64,000 bases of DNA from Imbricaverruca yamaguchii. Taxonomy: Eukaryota; Arthropoda; Thecostraca; Neoverrucidae. A program made the translations under genes and the position numbers. The notes below the pieces were generated by a model. It searched no databases and was not told the origin of the DNA. It worked only from the letters and a program-made list of their open reading frames with translations. The number at the start of each line of letters is the position of its first letter. Position 1 is the first letter of the stretch. This document shows positions 23,318-34,215 of this stretch, piece after piece. Where the stretch lies: assembly GCA_034440575.1 (NCBI GenBank), contig JAOTOL010001187.1, positions 186,001-250,000 of the forward strand, in the 5' to 3' direction.

Positions 23318-23500
23318 CACCTCTGCCCCTGCCACTGCCCCTGCCCCTGCCCCTGCCACTGCCCCTGCCCCTGCCACTGCCCCTGCCCCTGCCCCTGTCC
23401 CTGTCCCTGTCCCTGCCTCTGCCTCTGCCTCTGACTCTGCCTCTGACTCTGCCTCTGCCTCTGCCTCTGCCTCTGCCTCTGTCTCTGCCTCTCTACACTG
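23318..23500 (+). repeat. hexanucleotide array, CCTGCC drifting to CTCTGC
   Basis: About 30 six-base units with an ordered drift from CCCTGC/CACTGC through CCCTGT to CTCTGC/CTCTGA. It is open in several frames, giving Ala/Pro- or Gln/Arg-type low-complexity peptides that I do not regard as genes. Confidence 0.9.
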
Positions 23501-23501
23501 C

Positions 23502-23735
23502 CAGATACTGAGTGGTGTCTGTCTGCAGTGCCAAATACTGAGTGGTGTCTGGCTACCCTGCCAGATACTGAGTGGTGTCTGCCTACATTGCCCAGTACTG
23601 AGTGGTGTCTGTCTGCAGTGCCCGATATTGAGTGATGTCTTGCTTCGCTATCGGATACTGAATGGTGCCTGGCTGCGCTGCCAAATACTGAGTTGTGTCT
23701 TGCTGCGCTATTGGATACTGAGTGCTGTCGGCCTC
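23502..23735 (+). repeat. 30-bp tandem array, about eight units
   Basis: Units share ATACTGAGTGGTGTCT with variable 3' halves (TGCAGTGC, TACCCTGC, TTCGCTAT). The 30-base period keeps the reading frame, so a 152-codon frame spans this and the hexanucleotide array. Repeat-driven. Confidence 0.9.
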
Positions 23736-24546
23736 TGGCCGACGTATTGATGCAGATAAATCGACAGCTAATTGCACCGGCGAAGGAGGAAAAGGTCACA
23801 CCAATGACTATACATCATGACAGCTGACACGGGAACCCAGCCAGCACCATTGCCGCCAGCGGGGAAACGGCATCTGGCATCAAAGATAATGAACATAATA
23901 TATTACCTTCGAACTGCAGGGCATACAGCCATCCGTGCATATTTTTACAACATAAGAGGAATACTTCCCGACTACCTCCGGAAAGAATTATCCGATCGTA
24001 CAAGTAAGCGTTAAATTAGTAGTGCATGGTATGGGATGCTCTCATGATGTATGTTCTGCAATACTTTCCCTCACATAGGATGCGGAATGTCAAATCAAAC
24101 GTTTTTGTCTCACCGTCTCTGTCTTTGTCTTTGCTCTTTGCTACTTTCGACAAATTCCATCAACGTGGTGCAACCCGTTGGGGCTGGAATGTGTGCTTCG
24201 AGCCATTACATAGGCGATAAAGGACCTAACCCGGTCGATGCACCCAAGTCCCAATCATCATCATCATCGAACTATTACATCCATATCAGATATTTAGTTC
24301 CATGGAGGGCGGAACGATTTCTCAAGCATGTTTCGCTGATCATATAAAGTGATCATCAACGCTCGTGCCTGGCTAATCACGTTAAAATAACTGACCGTGA
24401 TCTCAATTCGATTAATAAAGAGAAAATAAAAACAAAAACTTCATTGTCAGGCTTACATGTATATTTAACACTTCAAAGTGAGCGGATTTGCTTAGGCCTG
24501 ACTTCATAATGTAACACAGAGAGCAGTGGGGAGGGGCATACCGATT
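23736..24546. other. unassigned sequence
   Basis: No coding signal beyond short frames; no repeat partner found. Confidence 0.45.
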
Positions 24547-24583
24547 CGTTAGGCGCCATGAGCGGACATAATACCGGTGGCGC

Positions 24584-24619
24584 CTCTGGTGGTGGGTTTG
24601 TGAAAGAACACCACCAGAG
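24584..24619. repeat. conserved subterminal hairpin
   Basis: CTCTGGTGGTG and CACCACCAGAG flank a 14-base loop. The other copy keeps both arms and most of the loop, which is consistent with a functional end structure or simply with recent shared ancestry. Confidence 0.8.
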
Positions 24620-24925
24620 TGGGGTGGGTGTGATTAATGCTATATTCTAGTTTCTAGAGAAGGTGTAGGTGATTTCCAATGGTAAAATTTGAATAACATT
24701 GAAACAAGCTCCCTTATGATGTGTAGTTAATTTTATTATCAAATCATTTCACCCTGTCCCTTTGCCGTTAAAATGAAATGAAAGCAATTGGCCACCCAAC
24801 ATCTTGTGATAAAAGCGTGTCATACATCTTCTGTGTGATGTGCTGACAATTTTCAATGTTCTTAACGAAACGAAAATCGAGCGTGCTACATTTTTATATC
24901 GTCTTGAACAACTTCTATGACGGTT

Positions 24926-25470
24926 TAACCCTGTCACTTTTGCACTCAATTCCAGAATTTGTGTTCAAATTATCACATCGTACTACATTAAATTGTATAT
25001 CAGATGTTATACATCTGATATACCATATTAATTGCAAGTGGTCTCAAATAAACCGGCATAAAATCAGCTGTGTTTTGATGCCATGTTCAACTACTTTTAT
25101 AGATATCTAACCCTGTCATTTTTGCACTCAATTGAAAGATTTGTCTGAAATTATCACATTCAATTCCTTCAAATTGAATATCGGATGTACTGTATTAGCG
25201 AATCAGTTTCCAATGGTCTCAAATAAACTGGCATAAAATCGCCTACCTTCTGATTCCATACTTGACTACTTTTATATTTATCTAACCCTGTCATTTTTGC
25301 ACTCAACTGCACGATTTCTGTCTCGAATTATCACATTGTATTACTTTTATTTGTATATCAGATGTTCTACATTAGCGAATAAATTTCCAATGGTCTCACA
25401 TAAGCCGCCATAAAATCAGCTGCCTTCTGGTGTCATACTCGACTACTTTTATAGATATCTAACCGTGTAA
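24926..25470 (+). repeat. ~178-bp tandem array inside CGTTAGGCG element copy 1
   Basis: The phrase TAACCCTGTCA (then TTTTTGCACTCAA) starts at 24,926, 25,108, 25,283 and, degenerate, 25,460. The spacings are 182, 175 and 177 bases. Units also share AATTATCACAT and GTCTCAAATAAAC. The period is close to a nucleosome repeat length. Confidence 0.9.
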
Positions 25471-25682
25471 TTTTTACCTTTTGATATGAAGCTGTCCGGA
25501 ATTATTGAGGTTCTGGCACATTGACCTATACAAGAGGGTCTTATTTTGGTCAATACTCTGGCATGGCTCGATGCACGTCAAGCGCCGACGGTTGGTGTCC
25601 AGAGGACCGGAGGGCCGCCGAGGGGTGGCATGACAAAAAGTAACGTAAAGTTCCACCCTTCAATAATACTAAGCAGCATTAA

Positions 25683-25862
25683 AACACCATCCATATGATC
25701 GACCTTATCGCCTTGCTTTCCAAACCACGACGAAACCGCGAGTTTGTTTCATCAGAGCATTTCAAGTTCTTTGTTTCACGCATGGTTTTCCCTCTTCTTT
25801 TATTTTACATTTTGCAAGAGTTGATCACAATCTTTTCCCTGGAGCACTCCTGTAGTTTGCTT
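25683..25862 (+). repeat. ~180-bp dispersed block Y, copy 1
   Basis: Starts AACACCATCCATATG and ends CTCCTGTAGTTTGC. Its inverted partner is 26,385-26,563 with roughly 90% identity. It is absent from the matching position in the second CGTTAGGCG element (near 52,870-52,890), so it looks inserted here. Confidence 0.75.
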
Positions 25863-26331
25863 GTTTACTGCTGCGCCAGAATGGTATAGGAGAAATTCAC
25901 GGTTGTAGATGCATTATTTCCATTCAACGCCCATAAGCGCAATATTCTTGGACAATATCGAGAAAGCCTGTCGGCCTCGACTATGCAAGCGATGTACCTG
26001 GCAGAACTCATGCCAGGTACATCGCCTAGTGTTTCAAATCCGAAAATCTGCTTGTTACTTTGGCGTTGGGGCCCATTAACATTCAGGGAATGGTTTGCGC
26101 CCCACCATGTTATGAATGGCGGCGGGCGGTCGGGTACGGGACGGGCCGGGGGCCACCAGCGTCGCTGCCAGCGTCCGGCTGTCTATGGTGGAAAGTTCCA
26201 GAATGCAATGCGCAAAGTAAATCGCGGGCGCATGTTTCAGAGTTGTTGAATGGCATCAGGAACCTACCTGTTTTCTTTCTTCACTGGGGTCCCCCTAATG
26301 TCCGCATTAACATTGCGTCTGACGCCTAACG

Positions 26332-26384
26332 TTACACCGTGAGGTTTGTAGAATGAAAACTTCAGCCACAAAATATTTCCTTTT
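26332..26384. other. short stretch between element end and block Y
   Basis: Flanking DNA just outside the right end of the CGTTAGGCG element. No feature seen. Confidence 0.4.
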
Positions 26385-26563
26385 AGCAAACCCCAGGAGT
26401 GCTCCAGGGAACAGATTGCGATCAACTCTTGCAAAATATAAAAATAAAAAACGAGGAAATATATGCGTAAAACAAAGAACTTGAAATGCTCTGATGAAAC
26501 AAACTCGCGGTTTCGTCGTGGTTTGGAAAGCAAGGCGATAATGTCGAACATATGGATGGTGTT
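26385..26563 (-). repeat. ~180-bp dispersed block Y, inverted copy
   Basis: Reverse complement of 25,683-25,862, including CCACGACGAAACCGCGAG and GAGTTGATC. Located 54 bases outside the right end of the CGTTAGGCG element. Confidence 0.8.
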
Positions 26564-27660
26564 ATATACCTACGGTTAAAAACCGGCTGAAGCGTCGTTA
26601 TCGTCGATCAGCACTAAATTAAATGCAAGAATAGGAACCGTTGGCCCTTGGGATTTTTGCGAAAGAGCAATACGCTTTTGATCATTCGTTGTGAAGCAGC
26701 ACTATTCAGTTTTTTTTAAGGGGAAAAGAGGATAATTGCACGGATATCAAAACTTAATGGTATTTACCATCCAGCTCGAGCGTGGTTCTCCTACCATCGA
26801 CAACCTTTGATAACCATAGGTTTGTATATCCCCATGGGCAATGCGTGACCTTGTGATGGAGTAACAGCCAGGCAACCCGGAGATATCCGCCCAGCTCACC
26901 ACTCATTCACCACTAATTCACCACTCATGAAATCTGCCCGGTTCACCACTCGTAACTCCCCCCTCCCCTTACCCACTGATGACTGACAAGTCATCAGTGA
27001 ACTCTGGCGAACAATAATTCGCACAATGAAAAACAAAATGTTTGAACCGGAATAGGATTACTTGACAATGGAAATAACTGTAGGAGTAAAAAAGGACAGC
27101 TTATACCTTTATATTAGCTTGAATGGTGGAGCAGGATTCAGATTAACAGCGCTAGATTTCCTGTAGAATAGCGCTAATTGTGAGCATGCTGCACATCGCA
27201 TACACCAATACGCGATTGGTGCACACGAACTGTACAACAATAACCGCAAATTGATGGACCAAAATAATCTACTTGATGTGAATACAACAAAACCAGAAAT
27301 TGTTAGAGCCTGATGTTTTGTAACACGATATTTTATGTGCAGATTTTGACATACAGGAAGTTTCCACCAGCCATCAATAGTTGTCCAGTCACAAATACGG
27401 AAAAGGAGCGCGAGAAAACAAACATATCCCGCCCCGTCCACAGTCAGTCGGAAGTGCTAAGGAGCAGACACAGACTGGTAACCCTCCTGATGGTTTGGTG
27501 ACTCAAATCCAGGAACATGCAAATACGGCGAGTGAAGTTTCTGGCGCGATTAGACTATCCCCAGGCTGACAATGACCCGGCAACATCATCATCACCCGGC
27601 GACACCATCACCTTCTGAATGACCTCCCCCCCCCCCGCCCCAGACCAATATGGGGAAGAG
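26564..27660. other. unassigned; includes an 11-bp hairpin
   Basis: No coding signal. 26,974-26,999 is CACTGATGACT / AGTCATCAGTG around a four-base loop. A loose TTCACCACT repeat lies at 26,894-26,950. A C-run interrupted by G lies at about 27,626-27,641. Confidence 0.5.
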
Positions 27661-27665
27661 ACGAG

Positions 27666-27692
27666 TTTATTTATTTATTTATTTATTTATTT
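27666..27692 (+). repeat. (TTTA)n microsatellite
   Basis: About seven TTTA units. On the minus strand this is an (AAAT)n run such as closes many LINE or SINE 3' tails. The sequence beyond it (27,693 onward) could therefore be an old minus-strand retroelement tail, though I recognise no coding part. Confidence 0.85.
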
Positions 27693-30600
27693 CACAATAC
27701 ATGCCCTCCACGTGCAGTGGCTATTACGGACAGTCTGGGTCACATATATTTACAAAGAAAGGATAGATTTGTGGTCAGTAGTGGGAGCAGATGCGCAACA
27801 ACATTCGTACACCAACATAATACAATACCCATATCACTCTCTGCACTACAAACACCGTACTTGCAACACTAGCTATAAACGAGTGGGTTGTAGAAGTGAT
27901 AGGAAAGCGATCTGCCAACCCTGGCGCCGCGCCTGCCCCGGCGTGTGTTCTTGGTGGGCGTTGTCACGGCGACGGCGACGCTCCCCTCATCTGGTTTCTC
28001 GATTGGGAGGGGTGTCGACTGGCGGGGGCGTCCAAGGTCGAGGCTTTGATGACGTCACAGTGATGCGGGCGCTCGACGTCGCAGCCCCGTTCGGCTGCGT
28101 GCACGTTGATTATGGGGGGACGTGATGGTATTTGGCCAAGGCGATGGTTAGCAGATCCGTATGTATGGTAGAGCTGAAGATGGAAACCTGGTAGACCTGA
28201 AGCTAGACGATATGAGGTAGACGATCACTGTTGTTGAAGACACAGGAATTCCGAGCGGCACCAAGCCGTCAGTGAGATAATTTCCTTCTCAGCCGCAGTG
28301 CAGGAAAGAAGACGGGCAGTAGCTGATGCTTGATGGAAGGGAAGTCACTATGGAGAAAGGCGCTGTCGCTTCTGTACTCACTCAGTTTTTCCGGCGTCCA
28401 GTCACTGCTCTGTAAAATAGTGGAGGAATAACCAGCAGAAAAGTCCACTGAGTTCAGTCACTTCGCACACGTGTAGCGTATAAGTACGCCGGTTTTGTTG
28501 AATAGTTCACTTTTTCTTCCTTTTTTTTTGCTCGTGCACTGTTCACTTGTTCTGTTCACTTCACTCACACCTTGCAGTTTCACACACCTTGCACACAGAG
28601 GCAACAAAGAGGGAGAGGGAAAAGGTTGGGCGAGCGGCCGAGACGCGTCTGCTCGCGGCGCCGCGCTCAGACCAACTGTTGACTGCAGAGCACCACTGCT
28701 ATACAACTCGTCACCACCCGAGCTGCTGCGGCTGCCGATCCCCGGTCGCCACCTACGGCGGCACCTGTTTGACGCGCCGGCAGAGCCAGACCGAATTACT
28801 ACTCGCCGTGCTGCGCTACATGACTGGCATGACCATCTGTGTAACTGCTGTGTGATTTTGGCCTTTCCTTTCCTGCTGTTTCATCATTTTAAGGCGAGGT
28901 TGTAATAGCCAGAAATGCGTTGTGGATTTATTCAATGCAAGTCTCTATATGTATCGGCGAGTGCTCACATAAATATTTTCAAAAGCAATGCATAACACGT
29001 ACAAGAATAACGTTTAAATACCATTCGAATGCCGGCGATACTGACAATACAGAGATGCTGTCTAATGTCTAATATTGCGAGGTCAGTGCTCCGTCCGGTC
29101 AATCGTGATGCCATATTTCTGGTTATTTTCACAATAGCAGGCACATGAATGCCAATTTTCCTCGATAGAAATATTGTTCGTATTATATTGTGGGTATCAT
29201 TGGAATTACAGTAGCAAATCAATATTTTAAAAAATAAAGAGGATATGTAGATGAACCGTATATATAGATATTAGATAGAAATAGAGGATATGTAGATATT
29301 TGACCGTAGAGCCAGATGTGATAAGCATAAATGGTGATTTTCATACGAGTGTTGCAAAAAAATCCGTGTCGCTGCTGCAACACTTGGCATTCTACAATTG
29401 CTGACTCATGGATCAGAAAGGTGGTCCGGGAATTGGCTAGTAAAGTGTGCCTGTAGTTCTCTTACACATGTCAGTGATGATAAATGAGCTTAGCTATGGT
29501 AAAACAGTGCTGAGGGTTCCAATCCATTTGTTGTACCATGTTGGTTACATTTGGCTGAAAGGCGCGCGGAAATAGGAGCAAACCGATAATCAACCGTGAT
29601 CGAACGTGCAACAAGTAAGTATGATATAACAATATGTTTCTCTCACGAAGATCACAAGCACAGATTTTCATTTTTTTAAAACATCGCATACATTTGAGAA
29701 CCTGAGAAGGAAAATATCAACGGGCAAGAATTGTTACGTTCAGAAATCAACTGACTGGTTTCGTGATGACATTAGACGCTGAACGATGACCGCTATTTTC
29801 ATAGGGCAAGCTCCCCATTCAGGTCCTTTCCACCCCTAAAAATTGCACCGGCTTTCAAACGATAACAGGGTTTCATACACTCCCATTTGTGACCGGCCTC
29901 TTCAGTCATTGCCATAATTTTCCTGCGCGAACGCGACCATATATGATAACGCAATGTTATTGCCCTGAACACAAGACGTTTTCACTTTTATTTGACATGG
30001 TAGCGAACACGGTCTCTAATAACGCGCTACCCGAGAACTTCGTGCCGGAATATTTGAAGCAGCAGTCCGTCCACATGAGGCTGTTCCGGTACCCTGCACA
30101 GCGTGGATAATAGCATACCCTGCAGTCGCTGCGGAAAAGGCACAGGCTCGGAATGCGGATGCATCACCACACTGGGCACGTTCACGGCAGGTGATGCGTG
30201 CAATACACAAAGCCAACCTCTTCATACCGCGGGTGGTCTTTTTCCTCCCAGCTTATATTGGAAAAGTCATGTATAAAATCAAGCATGGGCTCATAAGCAG
30301 CTATTGGCAGTAACGTCTAACGGTGGTCGCTTACCACGAACTTTTAATTGCTCCGCTATAGCTTGTGGAACAATGCTTTGAAAAATACAACAAAGCACCT
30401 TCACAAGAATAAGTACTTTTCGACATTGTTTGATGAGGGGACTGTAGGAATTTTTTTCAGGTAAGATAAGCTAAGAATGGATTCGCTTCCCGGATATCAA
30501 CACAAAATAATCAATAGTAATATCCTAATATTCCGCCTCCATTAATGAGGCTTGGCCATTGGCAAATGGTACAAACGGATATTTCATATTAGACATATGC

Positions 30601-30900
30601 CCTTCATGGACTCGGTGTTGTATTGCACTTGAACTTATTTCGTACTTGCTGTGCCATCCTATAGTACGGTAAGCAAGTGACCAAACCTCATCAATAACGA
30701 CGAAATATCTGGCTGTTACCACTTTATTATTCCCCTTCATATCCCGGAAGCTGATTAACTCTTAAGCTCACGCCGGTAAATGCATTCATCGCGAAAATGC
30801 ATCCAAAGAGCCAGGAGAGGCTTCGGTGCATTTTACGCAACACCGGCTGTACTCACGGGGTTGTCTGTTGCCGCTGGCGACGAAATCGCAACCAGGTCGC
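27693..30900. other. unassigned; GC-rich blocks at 27,880-28,110 and 28,600-28,830
   Basis: No supported gene on either strand. A TATAAGTA at 28,479 between GC-rich blocks could be a core promoter element, but there is no transcribed ORF to support it. 28,840-30,900 is AT-richer, with short frames only. Confidence 0.4.
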
Positions 30901-30949
30901 GGGAATCGGCGTGTCGATACGAGTGTGCACGTCACGTCAGGTCAAGTCA

Positions 30950-31290
30950 CTCGCGCCACAGAGCTACTCGACGATCACGCTGGTCGCTCTCGGATCACAG
31001 TTGCCGTTCCAGAATTGCACCGGCTACCGTGGGGCTAAACTTGATGCTTCTGAATCACACCGGCTAGTCCACGATCACACCAGACGATCCAGTATCCCAT
31101 CGAATTCCTCATGATCGCATTCGCTTCCACAGGATCGCATCCGACGCTCCAGGATTATATCCGCTGTTCCGCTGCTTCCGGATCACATCCTCTGCTCCCG
31201 CATCACATCCACTGATACGATCACATACACATCCGCTGCCCCCGTATCACATAAGCTACTTCCGGATCACATCCGCTCCAGGTCAGCTTC
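30950..31290 (+). repeat. degenerate ~22-28-bp array, GATCACATCCGCT type
   Basis: Recurring words are GGATCACATCCGCT, CGATCACACC, GGATCGCATCCGAC and GTATCACATAAGCT. The spacing is uneven, as in an old tandem array. Confidence 0.65.
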
Positions 31291-31606
31291 ATAGCATCAC
31301 TAGGCCCAGAGATGCACACTTTGTGGAGTTCAGCAATCTGTGGACATATCCTGCCCACGCGGCGTACCGGTTTTCGTATCACAGCGCTATCGAAAAGCCT
31401 GGCCTTCAAACACTACTAATTAACAGCGCGGATCAGTTCGTGCATCACGCCGCTTCTCCGACCACACAAATTGCTGTGACGGCACAATTTTCAGGATAGT
31501 CATAACCTTAAAGATGTTTTTGGAATGAAATGCTGGCCAGGATAGCAAAGCGATTTATAGATTACCCAACTGCATGAATCACGCCTGTGCTATCGTGGGG
31601 CATGTC

Positions 31607-31868
31607 ATACGGTCTCCCAACGCCACACGACCACGTCACACGGCCTCCTGGCACCACACGACCACGTCACACGGTCTCCTGGCGCCACACGACCACGTCA
31701 CACGGTCTCTTGGCACCACACGACCACGTCACACGGTCTCCTGGCGCCACACGACCACGTCACACGGCCTCCCGGCACCATACGATACGTCACACGGTCT
31801 CCAAGAGCCACATGGCCACGTCACACGGCCTCCTGGCACCACACAACCACGTCACACGGTCTCCTTGC
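31607..31868 (+). repeat. 31-bp tandem array, about eight to nine units
   Basis: The unit contains CCACGTCACACGGTCTCCTG followed by GCACCACACGA, repeated at an exact 31-base step (for example GTCACACGG at 31,635 and 31,666). It is open in more than one frame because of its composition; not a gene. Confidence 0.92.
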
Positions 31869-32334
31869 GTCACGCGCCACCTGGCGGGAGCACACTCCAA
31901 TCCGAAGGAGCACGCGAGGCTGTCGCCGGCTGGCGGACCGTCGCGCCACACCGGCTTCGGAGCGCCCCGCCACCGTCTGCCGCCGGCAATCACGCGACGG
32001 TCGCGTCACCGGCGCCGGCGCCATTGACGGCGTGCAGCGGCGGCGGCGGCGGCGGCGGTGCGCCGGCCGGCACGGCACGCACGCGCCCCGTCCCGGTGGC
32101 CGGCGGCCACTCTGTCCGTCACGCTGACCATTCGATGGCGGTCAGGCTGGGCCGCCGACCGCGCCCCCGCCACCTGATCGGGGTCGCGTCTGCCGCCGGG
32201 CGGCCGCCCCGCGCTCCCTAACGACAAGGTCGTGAGACGCCTCAGCCGGGGGGAGGGGGCTCGGCCGTCTGCGGGACGGTCGGTGTTTGGATTTAGAGCT
32301 GTTAGTCACGGCGATGCCATAGAACTGCTGGTCA
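31869..32334. other. CpG-rich block with (GGC)n
   Basis: Very GC- and CpG-rich from 31,870 to about 32,220, with a GGC trinucleotide run at about 32,036-32,058. Both strands are open for long stretches because of composition. It could be a CpG island, but no adjoining gene is visible. Confidence 0.5.
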
Positions 32335-32520
32335 TGGCGGAAGGGTGGGGACGAGTAGTCTAGAGGCAAGTTGCTCGTCTCACAATCGAAATATTGTGGG
32401 TTCGAGTCTCCCCTGTCCGTACTCTTTGCCCGCGACCAATCGGCGTAAAAGATTGGCGACGCTACGTGACTCAGCGGTCGACGTGTCGTAAAACCAATAA
32501 CCACCACCACCATGGTGGAA
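32335..32520 (+). mobile_element. tRNA-derived SINE
   Basis: An A-box-like TAGTCTAGAGG (32,356-32,366) and a B-box GGGTTCGAGTCTCCC (32,398-32,412) are spaced as in a tRNA gene. The tRNA-like head is followed by an unrelated body (GACTCAGCGGTCGACGTGTC) and a short CCA-rich tail (AATAACCACCACCACCA). No tRNA fold is maintained well enough to call a functional tRNA. The tail stops right before the CAGGGGCG head of the foldback-like element. Confidence 0.65.
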
Positions 32521-32923
32521 GGCAGGGGCGTCGCCACCGGGGGGAGGGGCAGCAGGAGCAATGGCCCCCACTGCCGTGAGACTGGGGAGGGGGTGCCGCC
32601 CCTCATGACATTTGGGGAGGCCCCCAGGACGAAAAGGAGGCCCCATAACGAAAAGGAGGCCCCAGGACGAAAAGGAGACCCCAGAACGAAAAGGAGGCCC
32701 CTAGAACGACAACGAGGTTCAACGGGACGAAAAGGGAGTCCGCTGGGACGAAAAGGAGGCCCCAGGAGGAAACGGAGCCCCAGGATGGAAAGGAGGCTCC
32801 CAGGACGGGAAGGAGGCCTCCAGGACGAACAGGAGGCCACCAGGACGAAAATGAGGCCCTCAGGAGGAACAACAGGCTCCCCAGGACGGGAAGGAGGCCC
32901 CCAGGAAGAAAAGGAGATTCTAC

Positions 32924-32954
32924 AAATTATGGGCATCCAGGAGGCCCATAATTT
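32924..32954. repeat. array hairpin, variant ATGGGC/GCCCAT
   Basis: AAATTATGGGC (32,924-32,934) pairs perfectly with GCCCATAATTT (32,944-32,954). The homologous hairpin at 41,848-41,884 has AGGGGC/GCCCCT, so both sides of one pair changed together. Confidence 0.8.
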
Positions 32955-34003
32955 AAAAAAGAAGCCACCTAGGGCAGGGTAGGAGACCCAGAAATCAAAA
33001 GAGTACCAAAAATTGGCACAGAGGCCTCCAACATTGCAAAGGAGTCTCAATACGGGAAGGGAGGCCCAAGAACATGAGAGGAGGCCCTAAGACGTAAAAG
33101 AAAGCCAGTGGATATGAGATAAGGTTTCGGAGCAATCACGTCGACACCGGGGTGGGGCAGCGGGGGCAATCGTCTGCACCCGCTGCCTTGAGACTGAGGT
33201 GGGTTTCACCGTCCCCTGACATTTGAGGAAACCCCTTTCCGGAAATGCATAGGACAAGAAGGTGAGCAAGTATCCTGACGGGACAGAAGGTGATGCTGCC
33301 AAGGAGGCTCCAAGACTGACAACGAGGCCCTCATGAAATATAATCAGGTTCCTATAAGAGACAAAGAACAGAGATTGTGAGGAGGCCCGCAGGACGAAAA
33401 GGATACCACCGAGACGGGCAAGAAGCCACCCAGGGTTAGACGAGAAGGCTTCAGATGGGTGGCAAGATATTCTTAATTTGGAAAACGAAGCCCCCAAGAT
33501 GGAAGAGGAAGCCCATACAATATAAAAAATGACAAGATATCTATCCGGACGCAAGGGAGGGTCCCAAGATGGGTAGAAAGGTTCCCCTAGGAATGAGCGA
33601 AGGCCACTGAGACACCAGCCAGTGAAGCACACATTTTAGAAGACGAGTACCCTAGAAGAGAAGATTTAGGACTATGGCGCAAAAGCAACCTGTTAAGAGG
33701 ATAATGAGGCTCCAAACACAGATGAGGAGGGCTCCAAGACATGAAAGGAGTCCCATAATTTTAAAAAGGAGTCACCTAGGAGAGGGTAGGTGGCCCCAGT
33801 AATCAAGAGTGCCAAAAATTGGCACGGAGGCTCCCATAATTCCAAAATGGAGGCCCCAGAAATTGAGAGGAGGTCCTAAGACGAAAAAGAAAGCCAGTGA
33901 ATGTGAGATGAGGTTTCAGAGACGCAAAAATAGGCACCAAAACGGATAAGGTTCCACCAAGATAGAAAATGATGATCCAGAAACATGGCAGGGGCACCTA
34001 ATT

Positions 34004-34050
34004 CGGAAGAGGATGACACAAGATTGGAAATCTTGTGTCATCCTCTTCCG
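34004..34050. repeat. perfect 22-bp hairpin with 3-base loop
   Basis: The left arm (34,004-34,025, starting CGGAAGAGGATGACAC) and right arm (34,029-34,050) are exact reverse complements with loop GGA. The right arm abuts the LINE 3' fragment, so the inverted copy was probably made when that fragment inserted. Confidence 0.9.
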
Positions 34051-34215
34051 GGATCTGTCCAGCAAGAAACAGGAGCGAGGAGTGGTGTGACCTGCCTTGA
34101 TTTGCTTACCATGACCTACCTCTCACCCTTGGAATTTAACGTAATTAGGTCGCACGGGTATGGAAGGGCACTCCTGCCTACCTATTAATGGGTAGGGGAA
34201 TTAAAAAATAAAAAT
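34049..34215 (+). mobile_element. 5'-truncated LINE 3' fragment
   Basis: About 167 bases matching the last part of the 6.9 kb LINE (14,074-13,908, opposite strand), ending GGGTAGGGGAATTAAAAAAT. The severe 5' truncation and A-rich 3' end fit target-primed reverse transcription. Confidence 0.7.

Larger units (their letters stand above)
24547..26331 (+). mobile_element. CGTTAGGCG element, copy 1 (non-autonomous)
   Basis: The ends are CGTTAGGCGCCA at the left and the inverted TGACGCCTAACG at the right. Order inside: a hairpin made of CTCTGGTGGTG and CACCACCAGAG; ~300 bp of unique sequence; about four ~178-bp tandem units; a ~500 bp block; a GC-rich patch (26,145-26,190); and the right end. The reverse complement of the whole recurs at 52,246-53,952. 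No transposase is present, and I cannot identify an unambiguous target duplication, so the superfamily is unassigned. A ~180 bp foreign block (25,683-25,862) interrupts this copy relative to the other. Confidence 0.7.

Noticed and set aside
23295..23799. Long frames on both strands with Pro/Ala/Ser or Gln/Arg repeats
   Set aside because: Products of the hexanucleotide and 30-base arrays.
28479..28486. TATA-box core promoter
   Set aside because: The TATAAGTA word stands alone; no downstream gene, initiator or transcript evidence.
31607..31868. CRISPR-like array
   Set aside because: Units are contiguous 31-mers with no unique spacers, in a eukaryotic context.
31574..32221. 216-codon plus frame rich in His/Thr/Arg
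   Set aside because: First half is the 31-base array, second half the CpG-rich block where both strands are open.
32356..32412. tRNA gene
   Set aside because: A and B boxes are present but the cloverleaf is not kept and the body and tail are those of a SINE.
32142..33050. 303-codon minus frame rich in Pro/Gly/Ser/Leu
   Set aside because: Runs through the SINE and the antisense of the foldback array; no domain and no biological continuity.
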